Below, piece by piece: positions 1 through 6,264 of a stretch of DNA of 6,264 nucleotides. The stretch spans positions 1 through 6,264 of the forward strand of contig CARZYU010000058.1 of NCBI GenBank assembly GCA_949113215.1, written 5' to 3'. This stretch comes from an uncultured Bacilli bacterium. GTDB lineage: Bacteria; Bacillota_I; Bacilli_A; RF39; UBA660. The notes under the pieces are model-generated. The model was not told the origin of the DNA. It did no database searches and saw only the letters and a program-made list of their open reading frames with translations. The translations under genes and the position numbers were made by a program. Position 1 is the first letter of the stretch. Each line of letters opens with the position of its first letter.

Positions 1-3000
1 TATATCTATACGGCAGGGGAAGATAGGGAATATCAATTACAGACGAATGAAAATGGAATGCATTTTCTTCCAGGATCCAACAGCCAATTTGTTAAAATAA
101 ACGTCAAAGGTGTAAGGTATTTAAAATTATATGCGAGTGACAACAGTGGAAATGGACATGATCATTCTGTTTATGCAGATGCAAAATTAGTCAAAGGAAC
201 TCCAGTGGAAGAGAGTCTTCCATCGCCGGAAGAATATGATCAACTATTAAAGACAAAATATGCTAATGCAACGTTCGATAACGAAGAATATGAGTTGACT
301 TTATTGCAGAGAAACTTAATCAAAAATATGGGAAACTTTACTTTGGTCTTGCTTCAAAATAGTGGGCAAGAAGTGATTGATGCTTTCCACTTTATTTTTG
401 ATGATGTCGATAATCTTCGGATGTATACGATGGGTGGCAAACCAAGTGGTACTTACATCAATTCTTTTAAAGTGTTGTCAGAACTATATCAAGTTTATCA
501 AGAAGATTTAACCAGAGATGATTTGACGGAAAATGGCACTCGTTATGGCGATGTTTACAAACGAATGATGATGGCAATTTCTTTGACGCATTCCAAACAG
601 GTTCGTTTTTGGATTCGAGATCGAAATGAAAACAATCAGGTGGTCAATGATCCGAACAGCTATAATGTATCAAAACCAGTAGATCGTTATGCCGCTTATA
701 AGAAAATGTTAGAAGCAAATAAACTACATGCAATGTTTGAGACATTGGAAATAGAAGAAATGCGTCTGGTAGTCAACGTCGAACTTGCGGATAATGAAAT
801 TGAATGGTTACGAGATTTTACAAATGCCAAGGGAACGATGGAGCCTTATCCTTACATCGCTTATGTACATGATCGGGGTTATTGGCAAGCAAGACATTAC
901 GTTGATATGAATACACCTACGGATACAGGAGTTTATCGACCAATTATTGGTCCTAGAGTAGAAACCTGGGCAGAAAAATATTTGTTAAACGGTTATGGGT
1001 TTCAAACGCAACCTTATTACCCTCACCTCTGGATGGTCATGGATGAAGGTGGAGTTTGTTGGCAAACCGCGAACTTAGGACAAAATATGAGAGCAGTCTG
1101 GGGAATTCCAAGTGTTGTCCTAGGACAGCCAGGGCACTCTGTTTTTGGAGCGTATAATGTGAGTGGTGGAAAAGTTCTATGGGGAATTGGAAACGATATT
1201 TCAAGTTGGCCTGGGACGAATCTTACAGGGTATAACAACATCAACACCTACCACAAACAAAGAGTCTTAGTTGATTGGGGATCAGGTTCTTATGCCAGTG
1301 GAAACAACGCTTCTTACATTTTACTTGGTCAAGAAGCCATCAATAATATGACCCAATTTACGAAGGCCGAAGAATATGTCCAATTAGCAACAGTATATGA
1401 CGGAGACTTAACAAAGCAGGAACAAATTTATCGAGCAGCTTTAAGAGAACAGAACATCAATCTCGATGCTTGGTTAGGACTGATTAATACCTATAAAAAT
1501 AATGCTTCCAAAACAGAAGCTGATTACTATAACTTAGCTAGGGAAGTGGCAGAAGCATTAACTTATGCCCCACTTCCAATGTACGATATGCTAAGGTTGA
1601 TCTCTGCCAAAATCGCTTCACCAGAGTACATTTCAGCAATGACGATGCTCCAGACCAAAACATTAAAAAATGGGGCAGCTGCCACAGCAAACAATCATGA
1701 TCAATATGGAACCGTTCGACAAATGGCAAATCATTTACTTGGAATTGTTGATAAAGAAGTAGCGGTATTCTCATTTGATGGACAAGATGCTGGTAAAATT
1801 AAGTTAGGTAGTAAATACAGTGAAACAATGCCTTTATGGGAGTATAGCATTGATGGGGGCACAACTTGGACTTATGTTGAAGGAGCCAAAGAAGTTCAAC
1901 TGACAGAAGAACAGCTTGCTCATATGACAGCAGAATATGATGTAAAAGTGCACATCGAGGGAATCCCACGTTCCGAGGAAACGGTCTTTGTCATTGATAT
2001 TGTAGAGGGAACACTACCATCTCTTTATGGAAATGATTTAGAAAATAGAGTCATTGGAGCGACTACTTCTTTGGAGTGGCGTTATAGTGAAGAAGATGAT
2101 TGGGTTTCTTATCAAGTTGATTCTCCCGTTTTAACTGGCGACGTAACCATAGAAGTTCGAAACGGAGCAACCGGAAGATCCCTGCCTAGCATCAGCAGAC
2201 AATTTACTTTTACGGAAGATAATCAACCAGAGGATAGAAAATATGTCCCAGTATCTCATTTGAGCATTCATGGAGTATCTAGTGAAGCTACTGGAGGTGG
2301 ACAATATGGTAATGCAGTCAATAGTATTGATGGAAATTACAATACAAGATGGCATTCCGCTTGGAATGGATCCGATAGTGCTAAATGGATTATCATCAAG
2401 TTAGATCAACCAATCTATCTATCAGCCATTGAATATGTTCCAGCAGATGGTGGAAATGGGAAAATATTAAATGCCAAATTTGAAGGAAGCATGGATGGTG
2501 AAACTTTCGATATCGATTTAGGAACAACCTCTATCTGGGGAGATGATCGTTATTGGGGTGGTGCTACTGCCACAAGAACCATAGACTATACGGAAGAATA
2601 CAAACAGAATCTAGTACAGTATATTAAGATAACAGGAACGAGAACTTCAAGTGCTGGTGGTGGAAACTTTATTGCAGCTCGCATGTTTAATATTTATCAA
2701 GATGTAACGAAAAATCCTCATCCAACTGCAGGAATTGCTTACAGTACGACCGAACCAACAAGAGGAGAAGTCATCGCACGACTTGTCAATAAAAGTACGG
2801 ATTTTACCATTACGAATAATGATGGAAGTGATACTTACATCTTTACAAAAAATGGAACTTTTACTTTTGAATTCGAAGATGCAAAAGGAAATAAGGGAAC
2901 TGCGATGGCAAAAGTCAGTAACATCGACCATAAAGCTCCAACGGCAACGATAAAATACAATCCTGCTACGACAACGAATCTACCAGTAACGGCAACGCTA

Positions 3001-4248
3001 ACTAATATTAGTGAAGATGCTTATCTTTTAGATGAAAACAATCGTAAGGTTAATTACATCGAAGTTGCTAATAAAAAAGTTCTCCACATTGACTATTTGA
3101 ATGAAGTAGGAAATATCACCAAGACACTCAATTTGAATGAGGAAGGGGAAACCGAAAGCATTACCTATTTCTATCAGAACATCCAATATATTGTAGCTTA
3201 CGATGAGAAGGGATTGGTTCAGTCAGAAACGTTCCTTGATCAAGAGGGAAATTCCATCGATCCAGAAAACAAAGAAGAAATTAGAAAACTGAATGAGATA
3301 GGTCGTAGTAAACCACTCAGTTATGAGTTCATTGAGAATGGAACACATATCTTTAGACTCCAAGACAAGGCTGGTAATATTAGTGATATAGAAGCCCAGG
3401 TAGATTACATTACCGATGTAAAAGCAACTATTGTCTATAGTACGACAGAGCCTACAACAGGAGAAGTTATTGCTACCATTACATTTAATCAAAGTGGAAT
3501 TCAAATTTTAAACAATGGTGGAAGTGGAAAATATACGTTCTATGAAAATGGAGAGTTCACATTCAAGTATATGGATCGAAAAGGTAATACAGGATCATTG
3601 ACAGCAAAGGTCAGCTGGATTACAAAAGAAGATCATCAAGAACCAGCGGTTCAGCCTGGAAATCAAGGAAATGATAATGCTTCTTTGAGTGGATCAGAAA
3701 CTTCGAAAAAGCCACTTGAAACAAAAAATTATTCTCTTGAAAATATTATGGTAAGTGTTTCAAGCCAAGAATTGCTTAAGGGAAATAAATTAAACAAAAG
3801 AACATTTGAACTATCAACCGACTTGAAGACAAAAATTGGAACGAATTATGAAAGCTTTGAACTTTATTTTACCAACGAAAAGAATAGAAAAGTAGAATTC
3901 GAATTGGCTGAAATGAAGATGACAATTGAACTAGATCCAAAGAAAAAATTTGTAGATATCTATGAAGTGAGAGACAATAATTTGGTGAAATTAGATTATG
4001 TAAAAATTGGTGATAAGCTAGAATTCAAAGCAATGCAGTTAGGAAAATATGTAATCGAGTATCAGGAAGAAGAAAAAGAAGTTACAAATCCTTCTTTGGA
4101 TGCGGAACAAGATACGAAAGATCTCGCACAAGAAGAAAAAACCACTTGGAATGTGGGAGCCATTATTGTTGGTGTTCTTGTGGTTGTTGGATTAACCTCT
4201 CTTGTTTTAAAGAAACGAAAGAAAAAAGATGAATTGGAGATTATTTAA
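1..4248 (+). CDS. Large modular surface protein with transglutaminase-like, NPCBM, F5/8C and Ig-like domains (5' end missing)
   Basis: The frame is open from base 1, so the true start is upstream and the ATG at 58 is internal; 1415 codons are visible (codon numbers are window-based). Codons 1-67 resemble the end of an NPCBM carbohydrate-binding module (DHSVYADAKL). Codons about 245-425 resemble a transglutaminase-like core: GGVCW with Cys353, Arg364 and GIP, then PGHS with His379, and Asp399 as a likely third member of the triad. A TPR-like helical stretch follows (about 457-580), then two beta modules (WEYSIDGG; LEWRYSEED), a discoidin/F5/8C domain (about 747-900), three Ig-like repeats (908-1211), a Ser/Pro-rich linker and a pre-anchor beta domain (about 1240-1358). 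A 19-residue membrane helix (1385-1403) ends in a KKRKKK tail. No LPXTG is present. I infer a cell-surface enzyme that binds glycans and crosslinks or cleaves protein or peptide substrates. The substrate is unknown, and TGase-fold domains can also be proteases. Domain calls are by eye. Confidence 0.95.
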   Translation, partial: YIYTAGEDREYQLQTNENGMHFLPGSNSQFVKINVKGVRYLKLYASDNSGNGHDHSVYADAKLVKGTPVEESLPSPEEYDQLLKTKYANATFDNEEYELTLLQRNLIKNMGNFTLVLLQNSGQEVIDAFHFIFDDVDNLRMYTMGGKPSGTYINSFKVLSELYQVYQEDLTRDDLTENGTRYGDVYKRMMMAISLTHSKQVRFWIRDRNENNQVVNDPNSYNVSKPVDRYAAYKKMLEANKLHAMFETLEIEEMRLVVNVELADNEIEWLRDFTNAKGTMEPYPYIAYVHDRGYWQARHYVDMNTPTDTGVYRPIIGPRVETWAEKYLLNGYGFQTQPYYPHLWMVMDEGGVCWQTANLGQNMRAVWGIPSVVLGQPGHSVFGAYNVSGGKVLWGIGNDISSWPGTNLTGYNNINTYHKQRVLVDWGSGSYASGNNASYILLGQEAINNMTQFTKAEEYVQLATVYDGDLTKQEQIYRAALREQNINLDAWLGLINTYKNNASKTEADYYNLAREVAEALTYAPLPMYDMLRLISAKIASPEYISAMTMLQTKTLKNGAAATANNHDQYGTVRQMANHLLGIVDKEVAVFSFDGQDAGKIKLGSKYSETMPLWEYSIDGGTTWTYVEGAKEVQLTEEQLAHMTAEYDVKVHIEGIPRSEETVFVIDIVEGTLPSLYGNDLENRVIGATTSLEWRYSEEDDWVSYQVDSPVLTGDVTIEVRNGATGRSLPSISRQFTFTEDNQPEDRKYVPVSHLSIHGVSSEATGGGQYGNAVNSIDGNYNTRWHSAWNGSDSAKWIIIKLDQPIYLSAIEYVPADGGNGKILNAKFEGSMDGETFDIDLGTTSIWGDDRYWGGATATRTIDYTEEYKQNLVQYIKITGTRTSSAGGGNFIAARMFNIYQDVTKNPHPTAGIAYSTTEPTRGEVIARLVNKSTDFTITNNDGSDTYIFTKNGTFTFEFEDAKGNKGTAMAKVSNIDHKAPTATIKYNPATTTNLPVTATLTNISEDAYLLDENNRKVNYIEVANKKVLHIDYLNEVGNITKTLNLNEEGETESITYFYQNIQYIVAYDEKGLVQSETFLDQEGNSIDPENKEEIRKLNEIGRSKPLSYEFIENGTHIFRLQDKAGNISDIEAQVDYITDVKATIVYSTTEPTTGEVIATITFNQSGIQILNNGGSGKYTFYENGEFTFKYMDRKGNTGSLTAKVSWITKEDHQEPAVQPGNQGNDNASLSGSETSKKPLETKNYSLENIMVSVSSQELLKGNKLNKRTFELSTDLKTKIGTNYESFELYFTNEKNRKVEFELAEMKMTIELDPKKKFVDIYEVRDNNLVKLDYVKIGDKLEFKAMQLGKYVIEYQEEEKEVTNPSLDAEQDTKDLAQEEKTTWNVGAIIVGVLVVVGLTSLVLKKRKKKDELEII
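2722..2931 (+). repeat. Ig-like protein repeat, copy 1
   Basis: This 70-codon unit inside the surface-protein gene reads as YSTTEPTRGEVIA, then ITNNDGSDTYIF, KNGTFTFEFEDAKGN and an ending VSNIDH. It matches copy 3 closely at the protein level (YSTTEPT-GEVIA, NG-FTF, D-KGN-G). The pattern is typical of bacterial Ig-like stalk modules that hold a catalytic head away from the cell. The nucleotide match is partial, with many synonymous differences, so the duplication is not recent. Confidence 0.8.
2938..3417 (+). repeat. Ig-like protein repeat, copy 2, with large internal insertion
   Basis: The start (PTATIKY, PVTATLTN) and end (YEFIENGTHIFRLQDKAGN, then VDYITD) align with the flanking copies. 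The unit is 160 codons long, against 70 and 72 for its neighbours. The extra roughly 95 codons (about 3034-3318) sit where copies 1 and 3 have only a short ITNNDGS-type loop. The insert carries lines such as YLNEVGNITKTLNLNEEG and YDEKGLVQSETFLDQEG, which look like short beta-hairpin repeats. It is in frame. Confidence 0.7.
3418..3633 (+). repeat. Ig-like protein repeat, copy 3
   Basis: This 72-codon unit has YSTTEPTTGEVIA, ILNNGGSGKYTF, ENGEFTFKYMDRKGN and an ending VSWITKED, the same order of elements as copy 1. It is the last repeat before the Ser/Pro/Gly-rich linker (about 3634-3717) that leads to the pre-anchor domain and membrane helix, so it forms the membrane-proximal part of the stalk. 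Confidence 0.8.
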
Positions 4249-4260
4249 TTTTCCTTTCTC

Positions 4261-4289
4261 AAAGAGCAGAAAATAATCTGCTCTTTTTT
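4261..4289 (+). terminator. Rho-independent terminator after the surface-protein gene
   Basis: A perfect 10-bp inverted repeat (4261-4270 pairing with 4277-4286; arms AAAGAGCAGA and TCTGCTCTTT) encloses a 6-base AAATAA loop. The T run at 4284-4289 overlaps the end of the right arm. It starts 12 bases after the stop codon of the surface-protein gene, so transcription of that gene should mostly end here and the next gene is likely a separate unit. Confidence 0.93.
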
Positions 4290-4323
4290 GTGTCGAAAGT
4301 ACATTTTTTTTGAATAATACAGT

Positions 4324-4330
4324 AGGAGGT
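4324..4330 (+). promoter_or_regulatory. Ribosome binding site that fixes the start at 4337
   Basis: AGGAGGT, a near-perfect anti-Shine-Dalgarno match, lies 6 bases before the ATG at 4337. The longer in-frame reading from a TTG at 4310 would place this site inside the coding sequence and would put nine polar residues before the signal peptide, so 4337 is preferred. Confidence 0.9.
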
Positions 4331-4336
4331 GAAGTT

Positions 4337-5011
4337 ATGAAAGAGAAGATGTTTCTATTAGGATGGGGGTTCCTTCTTTTCCTTATTCCTAAGATGACTT
4401 TTTCCCAATCCGCAAAAATGATTTATAAAGGAAAAGATCCTAATAACTATGTATGGTTTAACAACGAATTATGGAGAATTCTTAGGAAAGAAAAAGATGG
4501 TACCATTCCATTGATCAAAAACGAAAGTATTGGGACTTATTCTTTTGATAAGGATGGAAGGAGTGAGTTTTCTAAAACCAGCTTAAAAACATATCTTAAT
4601 TCTGTCTATTATTTGAGTATTTTTCCGAAAGATAGGAAATTTATTCAAAGGCATCGCTTTACAAGCAATTATAAAAGTTGGTTTGGGTTTGTTGGACTCA
4701 TTACGATTCAAGAATATGATCTTGCTTATGGGAAGGAAGGTTGTGAGAATCTTGAATATTCTAACTTAAAAAAAATAGAACAAAAGGAATGTATTGATTC
4801 GAATTACTTGAATGAACGATTAGGTACTTCAAATGGTTCTTGGACAATGTCGAGGTATAAGAATGCAACTTATGTGATCAAAGATAATTATATAGAATCT
4901 TTTTTTCAAAAGACGAAAAAGGAGGTTTTTCCTGTAGTCTATCTGAAACGTAACATCAAATGGAAAGGAAATGGGACCAAAGAGCAACCATATCAAATAG
5001 AGGCAAAGTAA
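4337..5011 (+). CDS. Secreted protein of unknown function, 224 residues (DUF6273-like)
   Basis: The start at 4337 is chosen because of the AGGAGGT site 6 bases upstream. Residues 1-25 form a signal peptide: MKEK, a hydrophobic core (FLLGWGFLLFLIP), then TFSQS as a plausible signal peptidase I region. No later membrane segment is seen, so the mature protein is likely exported. The mature part opens with NNYVWFNNELWRIL, has a Ser/Leu-rich region (LKTYLNSVYY) and ends in FPVVYLKRNIKWKGNGTKEQPY. This layout (WFNNELWRI near the start, PVVYLK and GNGT..PY at the end) recalls DUF6273-type or similar exported hypothetical proteins common in gut Bacilli. That is recollection, not a search result. Cys136 and Cys152 could form a disulfide. 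No catalytic motif is evident and I assign no function. It follows a strong terminator and lies 50 bases before the nuclease gene, with no terminator between, so some co-transcription is possible. Confidence 0.88.
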   Translation: MKEKMFLLGWGFLLFLIPKMTFSQSAKMIYKGKDPNNYVWFNNELWRILRKEKDGTIPLIKNESIGTYSFDKDGRSEFSKTSLKTYLNSVYYLSIFPKDRKFIQRHRFTSNYKSWFGFVGLITIQEYDLAYGKEGCENLEYSNLKKIEQKECIDSNYLNERLGTSNGSWTMSRYKNATYVIKDNYIESFFQKTKKEVFPVVYLKRNIKWKGNGTKEQPYQIEAK

Positions 5012-5034
5012 GTCTTCTACTATTTCTTTTTAAT

Positions 5035-5043
5035 TGTTATAAT
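5035..5043 (+). promoter_or_regulatory. Extended -10 promoter of the nuclease gene
   Basis: TGTTATAAT matches the extended -10 consensus TGnTATAAT exactly. No good -35 box sits at the usual spacing (TTCTAC at 5015-5020 is poor), which extended -10 promoters tolerate. The start of transcription would fall near 5050, almost on the ribosome binding site AGGTG (5050-5054), which is 7 bases before the ATG. The leader would therefore be only about 12 bases. Confidence 0.6.
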
Positions 5044-5061
5044 AAAAATAGGTGAAGTAGG

Positions 5062-5775
5062 ATGAAAAGAAACAAGATGCTATTAAAAGGAGTCATAACA
5101 TTGTTCTCCATTTTGATAATAGGCGTCATTTCTATTTATCAAGATGAGATCAAACAATTTCTGGTAAAAACGACGATGGAGTCTTATGCTCTAGAAGAAG
5201 TTCCCAACTATTCCAACGAAGAATATGTTTATCTGATTGACAACCATCCTAATTTTGAGGAAGAAGCAAAGAAGACAGAGTCCTTTGAACAATATGCAGA
5301 TCTTGATTTGTTGGGACGTGCTGGTAGAGCTTTGGCCAACATTGGAATTGATTTAATGCCCACCGAAGAAAGAGGATCCATTGGAATGATAAAACCATCG
5401 GGATGGAATCAAAAGAAATACGATTTCATCGATGGCAAATATTTATACAATCGTTGTCATTTGATTGGTTACCAATTGACGGGAGAAAATGCCAATGAGA
5501 AAAACTTAATCACTTGTACAAGACAAATGAATACTGGTGCAATGCTAGATTTTGAAAATAAAGTAGCAAACTATATCAGAAAAACACACAATCATGTTTT
5601 GTATCGAGCAACTCCTATCTATCAAGGAACCAATCTTTTAGCAAGTGGTGTGGAACTAGAGGGATTATCCATAGAAGATGGAGGAAAGGGAATCGAGTTC
5701 CATGTCTATATCTACAATGTGCAAGATGGTGTTAACATCAATTATGAGACAGGAGAAAATCATTCTATTCGCTAA
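5062..5775 (+). CDS. Membrane-anchored DNA/RNA non-specific endonuclease (EndA/NucA-like)
   Basis: This 237-residue protein is a probable beta-beta-alpha-metal nuclease that cuts DNA (and perhaps RNA) outside the cell. Residues 7-26 form one hydrophobic segment after a basic MKRNK start, acting as an uncleaved anchor or signal. Residues 27-125 hold a linker and the front of the domain. The active site is N130-R131-C132-H133, in place of the DRGH of EndA and Serratia nuclease; His133 is the likely general base. HLIGYQLTGENANEKN follows, with Asn148 as the likely Mg2+ ligand. The rest (MNTGAM, FENKVANYI, NHVLYRATPIY, GVELEGLSIEDGG, VYIYNVQDGVNINYETGE) follows the pattern I know from Firmicutes DNA-entry-type nucleases. 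Such enzymes serve DNA uptake, nutrient scavenging or attack on extracellular DNA; which applies here cannot be seen. Start chosen for AGGTG 7 bases upstream; the ATG at 5077 lacks a comparable site. No clear terminator follows. Confidence 0.92.
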   Translation: MKRNKMLLKGVITLFSILIIGVISIYQDEIKQFLVKTTMESYALEEVPNYSNEEYVYLIDNHPNFEEEAKKTESFEQYADLDLLGRAGRALANIGIDLMPTEERGSIGMIKPSGWNQKKYDFIDGKYLYNRCHLIGYQLTGENANEKNLITCTRQMNTGAMLDFENKVANYIRKTHNHVLYRATPIYQGTNLLASGVELEGLSIEDGGKGIEFHVYIYNVQDGVNINYETGENHSIR

Positions 5776-5828
5776 AAATAAGAAAAGTTTAACGAAGTAC
5801 ACCGTCAAAAATTGTTTGGAATGGATTG

Positions 5829-5837
5829 TGATATAAT
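5829..5837 (+). promoter_or_regulatory. Extended -10 promoter of the Fic-type gene
   Basis: TGATATAAT is an exact TGnTATAAT extended -10. No convincing -35 lies at 16-18 bases; TTGTTT at 5812-5817 is only 14 bases away. Transcription would begin near 5844, giving a leader of about 18 bases that contains the AGGAGA ribosome binding site (5848-5853), 8 bases before the ATG at 5862. This gives the Fic-type gene its own transcription. Confidence 0.7.
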
Positions 5838-5861
5838 GAAGTTACTTAGGAGATTATTATC

Positions 5862-6023
5862 ATGGATGAAAAAGAATTAGATTCAAGTGTTAATGAATAT
5901 GAAGAAGAATATAAATGTAGTAATTATGTAAAACAATTACAATGGGATATGGCGATTGGTCTTCAAGAAGTAGATAATTTAAAGCCTTCTAACTATTTGG
6001 AAAGATTATACAAGGTAATTTAA
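5862..6023 (+). pseudogene. 5' fragment of a frameshifted Fic gene: VbhA-like antitoxin segment
   Basis: The ATG at 5862 has a good ribosome binding site (AGGAGA) and opens a 53-residue frame that stops with TAA at 6021. Its residues WDMAIGLQEVDNLKPSNYLE match the opening of the VbhA-type antitoxin region I know from the N-terminus of many Bacillota Fic proteins. That region normally continues with a helix of the type GxIT.EE. Here the continuation (GNLTIEEVEEEL) is present but in another frame, so this piece is read as the broken first part of one longer gene, not as a complete small protein. In intact proteins of this kind the segment packs on the Fic domain and blocks its nucleotide-transfer activity. 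A real 53-residue product is still possible, since promoter and ribosome binding site are intact. Confidence 0.7.
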
Positions 6024-6264
6024 CGATAGAGGAAGTAGAAGAAGAATTAAAGGAATACTATATTGAAAAAGAAAATAAGAATGAAATAAATCATAACGAA
6101 TTAGAATGTGATTTTGTATCTGCTAGAATAGTTGAGTTATTAAATGAAAATAAATTTGAATTGTCAGTTGATTATTTAAAATATGTTCATAAATTTTTAT
6201 TTCAAGATGTTTATGAATTTGCTGGTGAATTTAGAAAAATTGATTTCTCTAAACATGAAAAAAT
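5993..6264 (+). pseudogene. 3' fragment of the frameshifted Fic gene: rest of antitoxin helix and start of Fic domain (runs off window)
   Basis: This frame is open from 5993 (after a TAA at 5990-5992) to the window edge and has no ATG in it. From 6014 it reads GNLTIEEVEEELKEYY, completing the VbhA-like segment. It continues with ECDFVSARIVELL and then YLKYVHKFLFQDVYEFAGEF and RKIDFSKHEK. The last part is the usual front of a Fic domain (IH..LF..IY.WAG..R), which transfers AMP or a similar nucleotide group from a nucleotide cofactor to a target protein. The catalytic HPFxxGNGR motif is expected downstream of the window, so activity cannot be judged. The two frames overlap open at 5993-6020, so one indel there explains the break. 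Family spacing between YLERL and the I-x-G motif suggests a short deletion of roughly 13 bases (estimate from memory). GC content is near 20% over 6061-6240. Confidence 0.75.

Noticed and set aside
58..60. ATG as the start of the large surface protein
   Set aside because: The frame is open to base 1, no ribosome binding site precedes it, and the NPCBM-like domain is already under way, so it is an internal methionine.
1023..3504. Minus-strand and alternate-frame open readings of 70-95 codons inside the surface-protein gene
   Set aside because: They lie wholly within a well-supported coding frame, look like shadow translations, and show no domain or ribosome site of their own.
2722..3633. DNA-level repeat array or mobile element
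   Set aside because: The similarity is between protein modules with diverged codons; no terminal inverted repeats, target duplications or transposase are present.
4288..4320. Possible promoter for the secreted-protein gene (TTGTGT at 4288, AATAAT/TAATAC at 4313-4320)
   Set aside because: The -35 overlaps the terminator T run, the spacing is about 19, and the -10 is weak. A promoter is expected here but the sequence does not identify it firmly.
4310..4336. Alternative TTG start giving nine extra residues to the secreted protein
   Set aside because: No ribosome binding site before it, the extension breaks the signal-peptide layout, and AGGAGGT sits inside it at ideal distance from the ATG at 4337.
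5776..5831. Terminator after the nuclease gene
   Set aside because: Only a weak, mismatched pairing (TTAACG with CGTCAA) and no T run; not a credible intrinsic terminator.

Overview
The window looks like chromosomal DNA from a low-GC, Gram-positive-lineage bacterium (Bacillota). A gut-associated Bacilli relative of the Erysipelotrichales/RF39 type is my best guess, but that is inference from protein style, not proof. Pointers are the AT-rich coding sequence read with the standard code (Trp is TGG throughout, with no in-frame TGA), AGGAGG-type ribosome binding sites, TGnTATAAT promoters, and proteins built for the outside of a single-membrane cell.

Layout, all genes on the + strand. (1) Bases 1-4248 hold the 3' part (1415 codons) of a very large modular surface protein whose start lies outside the window. 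In order it has the end of an NPCBM-like carbohydrate-binding module, a helical region, a transglutaminase-like Cys/His/Asp domain, a TPR-like helical stretch, two beta modules, an F5/8 type C (discoidin) domain, three Ig-like repeats (the middle one with a large insertion), a pre-anchor domain, and a C-terminal membrane helix with a basic tail. A strong intrinsic terminator follows at 4261-4289. (2) Bases 4337-5011 encode a 224-residue secreted protein of unknown function. (3) Bases 5062-5775 encode a membrane-tethered extracellular DNA/RNA non-specific endonuclease (EndA/NucA-like). (4) From 5862 to the window end lies a Fic-type gene: a VbhA-like antitoxin segment followed by the start of a Fic domain. 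The two parts are in different reading frames, so the gene appears frameshifted. Its catalytic motif lies beyond the window.

The first three genes all act outside the membrane: a glycan/protein-modifying surface protein, a secreted protein and a surface nuclease. They could belong to a host- or community-interaction region, but no direct functional link between them is visible. The Fic segment is much more AT-rich (about 24% GC by hand count over 5881-6240, against 32-50% in sampled lines of the surface-protein gene). It also has its own promoter, consistent with a separately acquired toxin-antitoxin type module. I see no RNA genes, CRISPR array, insertion sequence or origin, and no gene-free stretch longer than 300 bases.
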